DNA of 11,387 bases from Labilithrix luteola (lineage in GTDB: Bacteria; Myxococcota_A; Polyangia; Polyangiales; Polyangiaceae), in assembly GCA_026225435.1 (NCBI GenBank), contig JAMFST010000897.1, forward strand, positions 1 through 11,387, read 5' to 3'. Below, one piece after another: positions 6,658-11,387 of this stretch (the stretch's first letter is position 1; every line of letters starts with the position of its first letter). A program made the position numbers and the translations under genes. The notes under the pieces are model-generated. The model had not been told where the DNA came from, ran no database searches, and saw only the letters and a program-made list of their open reading frames with translations.

Positions 6658-7545
6658 ATGGCGAACGTCGGAAGCGTCGTGCTGGGTGTGCTCGGAGGAA
6701 GCGGTCTGTACGAGCTCGATGGGCTCACCGACGTGCGCGAGCTGAAGATCGAGACGCCGTTCGGCGCGCCGAGCGATCTGCTCGTGCAGGGGCGGCTCGG
6801 CGATGCGCAGCTGCTCTTCCTGCCGCGGCACGGGCGCGGGCATCGCATCCCGCCGCACGCCATCAACTACCGGGCGAACGTGGCGGCGCTGAAGATCGCC
6901 GGCGCCACGCACCTGGTCTCGGTGAGCGCCGTCGGCTCGATGAAGGAGGAGATCCGCCCGGGGGATCTCGTCGCGGTCGACCAGTTCATCGATCTGACCA
7001 AGCGGCGCGCCTCGACCTTCTTCGACGAGGACGTGGCGGCGCACGTGTCGTTCGCCGATCCGGTCTGCGCGCGCATGGCCGACGCGCTCGCCTCGGCGGC
7101 GGCGAAGGTGACCGACGGGACCTCGTCGAAGGTGCACCGCGGCGGGACCTACGTGTGCATGGAGGGGCCGCAGTTCTCCACGCGCGCCGAGAGCCGGCTG
7201 TACCGGACCTGGGGCGTCTCGGTCATCGGCATGACCGGGATGCCGGAGGCGAAGCTCGCGCGCGAGGCGGAGCTGCCGTACGCGACGCTGGCACTGGCGA
7301 CCGACTACGACTGCTGGCACGAAGGCGAGGAGGACGTCACCGTCGAGCAGGTCGTGGCGACGATGAAGTCCAACGTGGCGCTGGCCAAGCGGACCCTCGC
7401 CGAGCTCGCCGGCACCCTGCCCGACGCGAAGAGCAGCAAGGCGTACGGCGCGCTCCGTCACGCCATCATGACGGCGCCCGACGCGATGAGCGACGCGGCG
7501 AAGAAGCGGCTGGCGTTCCTGCTCGCGGCGCACGCGGGCACCTGA
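6658..7545 (+). CDS. mtnP: S-methyl-5'-thioadenosine phosphorylase, 295 aa
   Basis: This cytosolic PNP/MTAP-family enzyme splits methylthioadenosine, a by-product of polyamine synthesis, with phosphate into adenine and methylthioribose-1-phosphate, feeding methionine and purine salvage. Family signatures in order are GVLGGSGLYEL (10-20, phosphate-binding start), LPRHGRGH (55-62), HAINYRANVAAL (67-78), SVSAVGSM (88-95), the hallmark EGPQFSTRAES (169-179), IGMTGMPEAKLAREAEL (190-206) and ATDYDCW (214-220). The two Asp residues in ATDYD correspond to the adenine-contacting pair of MTAP rather than the Asn of guanine/hypoxanthine-specific PNPs, so 6-aminopurine specificity is likely. Length is normal for MTAP. 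ATG 6658 is chosen on its ribosome binding site; an upstream in-frame TTG at 6634 would add eight residues with no family support. It lies 31 bases after the LysE stop and probably shares the ABC-F/LysE transcript. It ends 15 bases from the convergent PilT-like gene. Confidence 0.94.
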   Translation: MANVGSVVLGVLGGSGLYELDGLTDVRELKIETPFGAPSDLLVQGRLGDAQLLFLPRHGRGHRIPPHAINYRANVAALKIAGATHLVSVSAVGSMKEEIRPGDLVAVDQFIDLTKRRASTFFDEDVAAHVSFADPVCARMADALASAAAKVTDGTSSKVHRGGTYVCMEGPQFSTRAESRLYRTWGVSVIGMTGMPEAKLAREAELPYATLALATDYDCWHEGEEDVTVEQVVATMKSNVALAKRTLAELAGTLPDAKSSKAYGALRHAIMTAPDAMSDAAKKRLAFLLAAHAGT

Positions 7546-7560
7546 TTCGGCGCCGCGGAT
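7546..7560. other. Convergent intergenic gap without a visible terminator
   Basis: Fifteen bases separate the converging stop codons of the MTAP and PilT-like genes. The gap holds the short palindrome CGGCGCCG (7548-7555) but no long stem and no T-run on either strand. A classical intrinsic terminator is not present in the gap, so transcripts from the two sides may overlap or end by Rho. Confidence 0.4.
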
Positions 7561-8667
7561 TCAGGGCGCGGCGGCCGCGTCCTTCAAGCGCTGGATGACG
7601 CGGCCGATCAGCTCCTTGTCGGTCGCCTTCTCGAGGGCGACCTCCGGGCTGACGGTCTTCGAGACGAGGAAGCGCTCGATGGCCATGTCCATCGTCTGCA
7701 TCCCCTGCGCCTGACCGGACTGCATCAAGCTGGGGATCTGGAAGGTCTTGCCGTCGCGGATCATCGCCGAGACGGCGCTCGACCCGATGAGGATCTCGAG
7801 CGCGGCGACGCGCCCCTTGCCGTCGGCCGTCTTGAGCAGCTGCTGAGCGACGATGGCCACGAGCCCCTCGGCGAGCATGCCGCGGACCTGCGGCTGCTCC
7901 TCCGCCGGGAAGGCGTTGATGATGCGGTCGATGGTGGCCGCGGCGCTGTTGGTGTGGACGGTGGCGAAGACGAGGACACCGAAGCTCGCGAGCTGCACGG
8001 CGAGCTTCATCGTCTCGTTGGTGCGGAGCTCGCCGACGAGGATGACGTTGGGATCCTCGCGGCCGGCGCTGCGCATGGCGGCGCCGAAGCTGGAGGCGTG
8101 GATGCCGACCTCGCGGTGCGTGATCTGCGACCGCTGCGACGTGTGCACGAACTCCACCGGATCTTCGATGGTGAGCACGTGCGCCGCGCGGGTCTTGTTG
8201 ATGTGGTCGATCATGGCGGCCAGCGTGGTCGACTTGCCGCTTCCGGTCGGGCCGGTCACGAGCACGAGCCCCTGCTTGCGGTCGGAGATGCGCCGCACGA
8301 CGTCGGGCGTCTTCAGATCCTCGAGCGTGAGGACCTTGGTGGGGATGGTGCGGAAGACCGCGCCGAGCGCCGGACGGGTCGCCGACTGCCCCACGCCGAC
8401 CTTGTAGAAGTAGTTGGCGCGGAAGCGGGCCTTGTCCGCGTACGCGTAGGCAAAATCGAGATCGAGCTCGCCTTCGATCTTCTCCTTCTGCTGCGGGGTG
8501 AGGATCTCGAAGAGCAGCGACTGCATCTCGGCGTCGTCGATCGGATCGGGGCGCAGCGTGGCGAGCTCGCCGCGGGCGCGGATCATGGGCGGCATGCCCA
8601 CGCCGAGGTGCAGATCGCTCCCCTTCTGCGTGAGCAGCTCGTCGAAGAGACGGTCGATGCGCGCCAT
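7561..8667 (-). CDS. PilT-like type IV pilus retraction ATPase paralogue, 368 aa
   Basis: This is a cytoplasmic hexameric secretion ATPase of the PilT branch; family members power pilus retraction and twitching motility. The N-terminal domain begins IDRLFDELLTQKGSDLHLGV (4-23) and continues through FRANYFYK (82-89). The ATPase core has Walker A GPTGSGKST (139-147), Asp box TIEDPVEF (166-173), HREVG (184-188), GREDPNVILVGELRTNET (202-219) and His box FATVHTN (234-240). It ends with the PilT-type IRDGKTFQIPSLMQSGQAQG (303-322). Length is normal for PilT. Two departures stand out: ASFGV (227-231) replaces the usual AETGH, and RTNET replaces RDxET. It may therefore be a specialised paralogue, so no symbol is given. 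ATG 8667 lies 4 bases after the stop of the larger ATPase gene, with AAGGAAGG 8 bases upstream. The frame is open to 8940, but that part is Arg/Pro-rich sequence overlapping the neighbour's C-terminal codons. No other pilus gene is in the window. Confidence 0.92.
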   Translation of the reverse strand: MARIDRLFDELLTQKGSDLHLGVGMPPMIRARGELATLRPDPIDDAEMQSLLFEILTPQQKEKIEGELDLDFAYAYADKARFRANYFYKVGVGQSATRPALGAVFRTIPTKVLTLEDLKTPDVVRRISDRKQGLVLVTGPTGSGKSTTLAAMIDHINKTRAAHVLTIEDPVEFVHTSQRSQITHREVGIHASSFGAAMRSAGREDPNVILVGELRTNETMKLAVQLASFGVLVFATVHTNSAAATIDRIINAFPAEEQPQVRGMLAEGLVAIVAQQLLKTADGKGRVAALEILIGSSAVSAMIRDGKTFQIPSLMQSGQAQGMQTMDMAIERFLVSKTVSPEVALEKATDKELIGRVIQRLKDAAAAP

Positions 8668-8671
8668 CCGC

Positions 8672-11263
8672 TCAGCCTTCCTTCTTGTTGAAGAGCGAGC
8701 CGGCGCGCTGGAACAAGCTGCCGCCACCTGCGGCGGGGCGCTTGTCTGCAGCCGGGCCGACCGGGGGCGCCGCCGGTGAGGCGGCTCCCGGTGCGGGGGC
8801 TGCGGGCTGTGCAGCCGGCCTCGCCGCGCCTGCCGCTGCCGGCGGGGGAACCGGCGGGGCGACCGCAGCACCCAGCTTCGTGTGCGGAGAGTTGCTGCTC
8901 GGGCTGCCCGCGCTGGCCATCGTGGAGGCGAGCCCGCCACCGGCGCGGAGCTGTGCCTCGAGCTCCTCGGGCGCTTCCGAGGCGGCGCGGGCGTACTCGA
9001 GGGTCGTCTTGCCGGCGCGCACCAGGTCGGCGAGCGACTCGTCGAGGCGGAGCATCCCGGCGTTGCGTCCGCGCTGCTGCAGGCTGGGGATCTGGAAGGT
9101 CTTGTTGTCGCGGATGAGGGTGTACAGCGCGATGCTGCCGGGGAGGATCTCCGCCGCGGCGACCATCGATTGACCGTCGGAGGCCGGCAACAGGCGCTGG
9201 CTCACCACCATGCGCAGACCACCGGCGAGCGTGGCGCGCACCTGCGCCTGGTCGGACGGCGGGAACAGATCGATGAGCCGGTCGATGGTCTTCGCCGCGC
9301 TCGGCGTGTTCATGGTGCCGAGCACGAGGTGCCCGGTCTCGCTCGCGGAGAGCGCCATGCGCACCGTCTCGGTGTCGCGCAGCTCGCCGACGACGATGAC
9401 GTCCGGATCCTGGCGCAGCGACGCCTTGAGCGCGGAGGCGAACGTGCGGGTGTGCGTCCCCACCTCGCGCTGGCTCATCATGGCCCGCTTGCGCGGGTGC
9501 ACGTACTCGATCGGGTCTTCCACCGTGATGATGTGGTGGGTGGTGTCGCGGTTGATCTGATCGACCAGCGCCGCCAGCGTGCTCGTCTTGCCGTGGCCGG
9601 TGGGGCCGGTGACGACGATGAGCCCCTGGTGGTGGTGCGTGGCCGAGCCGATCACGTCCGGCAGGCCGAGCGAGGCGAGGCTGGGGACGCCGGCGGGGAT
9701 CAGGCGGAGCGAGATCTTGTAGCCGCTGCGCTGGCGCGAGACGTTGGCGCGGACGCGGCCGCCGCTCTCCTCGTCGAAGGCGAAGTCGCAGGAGCCGTCC
9801 ACTTCGAGCATCGAGCGCAGGCGGGCCGGGACGACGGCGCGCACCATCTTCTCGACCTCGGACTCGCTCAGCACCGCGTCGGCACCGGGGCGTGACGCGA
9901 GCTCCCCCGCGATGCGCATGAGCGTGGGGCGACCGGAGATGAGGTGCAGGTCGCTGGCGTTGAGGTTCCGGGCGCGGGTGAGCAGATCGCGCAGACCGGC
10001 CGGCGCGGCGATGGCGTTGGGGCTCGCCTCGCGCGGCGGCGGGGCGGAGATGGGCGAGGCGACCGGCACCTGCGGCTTCGGCGCCGACTGGATCCGCGCC
10101 ATGTCCGGCTGGCTGATCGGACCGATCGGCCTGCTCGACGGGGCCATCGGCTCGGGAGCCGGGCGATCGTCGCGCGGGAGGACCGCACGTGCGGCTCTCC
10201 CCGCCGGACTCGCCGCGGCCGTCTGCGTGAGGAGGTTGTGGGTGGCTGCCGGCGGAGGCGCAGCGGCCGCGGTCGATGGACCGCCGAGCGCTGCCGGCAC
10301 ACCGGCGTTGCGCTTGTCGTTGCGCGGGATGTCGAGCTCGATGGCCTCGGTGACCTCGTTGTCGTCGTCCGGCGGACGCGGGAATGGCGGCTTGACCCCC
10401 TTCGACACCAGCGCTTGCGGCGCGATGTCCGGCGGCGGGGGGGACGGCGGCTTGGCTCCGGCGCTCCCCATCAACGGCGGCGGCGGCGGCGGGACGAACT
10501 TCCCTCCGGCCGCGGGAGCCGCGGCTCCGCCACTCGAAGTCGCGGCCGCCGGCGGGCCGAGGTCGAGCGCCTTGGCGAGGTTCAGACCCGCGCCTGCACC
10601 CGGGCTCACCTTGGGGATGGTCGCCTGCGTCGGCGCCGACGAGCGCGCCGTCTCCAGCGGGTCGATCCGATCGATCTTGAGCCCGGCCGCCGGACGTGGA
10701 GACGACTTCGCGGCGGCCGCCGCTGCCGCGGCCTTCTTGGCCTGCGCCGCCGCCTCGGCCGCGTTCGACACGGCCTCGCTCACCATCGTCGGCTCGTCGT
10801 CGTCGCTCGGGTGCGGGACCTCGGGTCGCGCTCCTTTCGACGGCGGCGGCGGAGCGTTCGGGTTCACCTTCGCGGGCGCACCCGGCGGTCCCAGGTCGAA
10901 GCCGCCGCCGGTCGGCGCCACGGCGCGCATGGTCGCGCTCTCGCTGCGCGCCGGCACCTCCCGCTTGGTCAGCGTGAAGCGCGCCTGCACCACGCCGCTG
11001 CGCAGCACGGCGGAGATCGAGATGACCCCCACGCCGTCCAGGCGGAACGACCAGCGCGTCGGCGACTCGTTGAGCGAGTCGACGTAGCGGCTCCCGCCGG
11101 CCCCGACGAGCATCTCCAGCACCTGATCGGTGTTGGGAGCTCCGCCGTCGACCGGCTGGAAGGACGCCCCGACCTTGACGCAAGGAAGCCGTTCGCTCGC
11201 GAGCGCGAACTCCAGCACCTCAGGTCTTCGCAGATTCCGAAGAAGCTCGTCGATCGGCTTCAC
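8672..11263 (-). CDS. Large PilT-family ATPase with Pro/Ala-rich linker, 863 aa
   Basis: The protein has four parts. Residues 1-100 form a small folded domain that loosely follows the PilT N-terminal domain pattern (VLEFALASERLPCVKVGASF, then RWSFRLDGVGVISISAVLR). Residues about 101-420 are Pro/Ala/Ser-rich and presumably disordered, with poly-Pro at 258-263, an Ala/Lys patch at 169-186 and acidic DDDE/DDDNE patches. Residues about 422-765 are a complete PilT core: ASDLHLISGRPTLMRIAGEL (436-455), Walker A GPTGHGKTS (553-561), VEDPIEYVHP (581-590), QREVGTHTRTF (598-608), LRQDPDVIVVGELRDTET (616-633), SETGHLVLGT (641-650), and SAAKTIDRLIDLFP (655-668). Residues 766-863 are another Pro/Ala tail ending SLFQRAGSLFNKKEG. 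The His box reads TMNT, with Asn652 where PilT has His. The catalytic Glu (E627) and Walker lysine (K559) are intact, so ATP binding and hydrolysis remain plausible. GTG 11263 is the first start; its ribosome binding site is weak. It is followed by the smaller PilT-like gene in one probable operon. Confidence 0.9.
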   Translation of the reverse strand: MKPIDELLRNLRRPEVLEFALASERLPCVKVGASFQPVDGGAPNTDQVLEMLVGAGGSRYVDSLNESPTRWSFRLDGVGVISISAVLRSGVVQARFTLTKREVPARSESATMRAVAPTGGGFDLGPPGAPAKVNPNAPPPPSKGARPEVPHPSDDDEPTMVSEAVSNAAEAAAQAKKAAAAAAAAKSSPRPAAGLKIDRIDPLETARSSAPTQATIPKVSPGAGAGLNLAKALDLGPPAAATSSGGAAAPAAGGKFVPPPPPPLMGSAGAKPPSPPPPDIAPQALVSKGVKPPFPRPPDDDNEVTEAIELDIPRNDKRNAGVPAALGGPSTAAAAPPPAATHNLLTQTAAASPAGRAARAVLPRDDRPAPEPMAPSSRPIGPISQPDMARIQSAPKPQVPVASPISAPPPREASPNAIAAPAGLRDLLTRARNLNASDLHLISGRPTLMRIAGELASRPGADAVLSESEVEKMVRAVVPARLRSMLEVDGSCDFAFDEESGGRVRANVSRQRSGYKISLRLIPAGVPSLASLGLPDVIGSATHHHQGLIVVTGPTGHGKTSTLAALVDQINRDTTHHIITVEDPIEYVHPRKRAMMSQREVGTHTRTFASALKASLRQDPDVIVVGELRDTETVRMALSASETGHLVLGTMNTPSAAKTIDRLIDLFPPSDQAQVRATLAGGLRMVVSQRLLPASDGQSMVAAAEILPGSIALYTLIRDNKTFQIPSLQQRGRNAGMLRLDESLADLVRAGKTTLEYARAASEAPEELEAQLRAGGGLASTMASAGSPSSNSPHTKLGAAVAPPVPPPAAAGAARPAAQPAAPAPGAASPAAPPVGPAADKRPAAGGGSLFQRAGSLFNKKEG
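8676..8683 (-). promoter_or_regulatory. Ribosome binding site AAGGAAGG for the 368-aa PilT-like gene
   Basis: AAGGAAGG lies 8 bases before ATG 8667. It is formed by the last codons (Lys-Glu-Gly) of the upstream ATPase gene. It supports ATG 8667 over longer in-frame alternatives and indicates that the second PilT-like protein is translated from its own site on a shared message. Confidence 0.75.
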
Positions 11264-11387
11264 GCTCTGCGATCGTACCCCAGCGCCACAACGCGGATCG
11301 ACTTCTCTCTCTTCCGTGACGCTCCGCGGAGTGTCAACGGCGCGTGAATGGGCTCTTTCCTGCGTAAACGGCCCCCTCGCCCAGCTC
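11264..11387 (-). promoter_or_regulatory. Upstream region of the PilT-like operon
   Basis: No gene is evident in these 124 bases up to the window edge. On the minus strand it contains TTGACA (11337-11332), a perfect match to the sigma70-type -35 hexamer, but 17 bases downstream the sequence is GAAGAG, a poor -10. A purine-rich GGAAGAGAGAGAAG stretch follows at about 11315-11302. The promoter assignment is tentative; the start of transcription cannot be fixed by eye. Confidence 0.35.
11317..11336. repeat. 20-base near-perfect palindrome, candidate operator
   Basis: The plus strand reads TGACGCTCCGCGGAGTGTCA. Nine of the ten base pairs about the centre are self-complementary (TGAC/GTCA outer arms and CTCCGCGGAG core), with one mismatch between arms and core. 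It overlaps five bases of the minus-strand TTGACA hexamer and lies about 55-75 bases before the GTG of the large ATPase. There is no T-run, so an intrinsic terminator is unlikely; a dimeric repressor or activator site is the simplest reading, which is inference. Confidence 0.4.

Noticed and set aside
7546..7560. Possible bidirectional terminator at the convergent gap
   Set aside because: Only an 8-base GC palindrome without a T-run; too short for an intrinsic terminator.
8668..8940. N-terminal extension of the 368-aa PilT-like protein to 8940
   Set aside because: The extra residues overlap the C-terminal codons of the neighbour and are low complexity. ATG 8667 has a good ribosome binding site and matches the usual PilT N terminus.
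10430..10510. GGC/GGG-rich repetitive tract, considered as a DNA repeat element
   Set aside because: It simply encodes the poly-Pro and Pro-rich part of the large ATPase linker (residues about 254-280) and has no regular unit beyond codon repetition.
8583..11183. An 866-codon minus-strand frame overlapping the large PilT-like gene
   Set aside because: It is an Arg/Ala/Pro-rich shadow of the same strand in another frame with no motifs; the overlapping frame carries every PilT signature.

Overview
The window is about 11.4 kb of very GC-rich, densely packed bacterial chromosome. Several traits point to the phylum Myxococcota, most likely a Polyangiales/Sorangiineae-type organism. These are GC-ending codons almost throughout, frequent GTG starts, a eukaryotic-like Ser/Thr kinase with a single membrane helix and a Pro/Ala-rich tail, a TPR membrane protein, an Asp/Ala-rich lipoprotein, and PilT paralogues with long low-complexity linkers. 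The taxon is inferred from gene style; no marker gene is present. I see no rRNA, tRNA, CRISPR array, insertion sequence or prophage gene, and no intergenic stretch longer than 124 bases.

Region 1 (1-4190, minus strand) is a compact four-gene run transcribed towards base 1. It encodes a membrane Ser/Thr protein kinase (4190-2619), then 15 bases later a signal-peptide TPR protein with two membrane helices (2603-1617). A PD40/beta-propeller lipoprotein follows, overlapping it by 4 bases (1620-538). After 24 bases comes a partial unknown gene that runs off the window (513 to beyond 1). The layout suggests an envelope-associated signalling unit: cytoplasmic kinase domain, periplasmic tail, periplasmic TPR protein and lipoprotein.

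Region 2 (4242-7545, plus strand) diverges from the kinase across only 51 bases. It holds a YbiT-type ABC-F ATPase, a LysE-family exporter starting on the base after the ABC-F stop codon, and a methylthioadenosine phosphorylase 31 bases further on with a good ribosome binding site. This is a housekeeping set (translation factor, small-molecule export, methionine/polyamine salvage), probably co-transcribed.

Region 3 (11263-7561, minus strand) converges on region 2 with a 15-base gap. It encodes two tandem PilT-family ATPases. The first has 863 residues: a divergent extra N-terminal domain, a roughly 320-residue Pro/Ala-rich linker, a complete PilT core with an altered His box (TMNT) and Walker A (GPTGHGKT), and a Pro/Ala tail. 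The second is a normal-sized 368-residue PilT-like protein with an intact His box but an altered motif where PilT has AETGH. The two differ at complementary motifs and are 4 bases apart, so a mixed or regulatory ATPase pair is plausible. A 20-base near-perfect palindrome overlapping a TTGACA hexamer lies upstream of the pair. The PilT-like pair and the kinase operon are the most interesting parts of the window.
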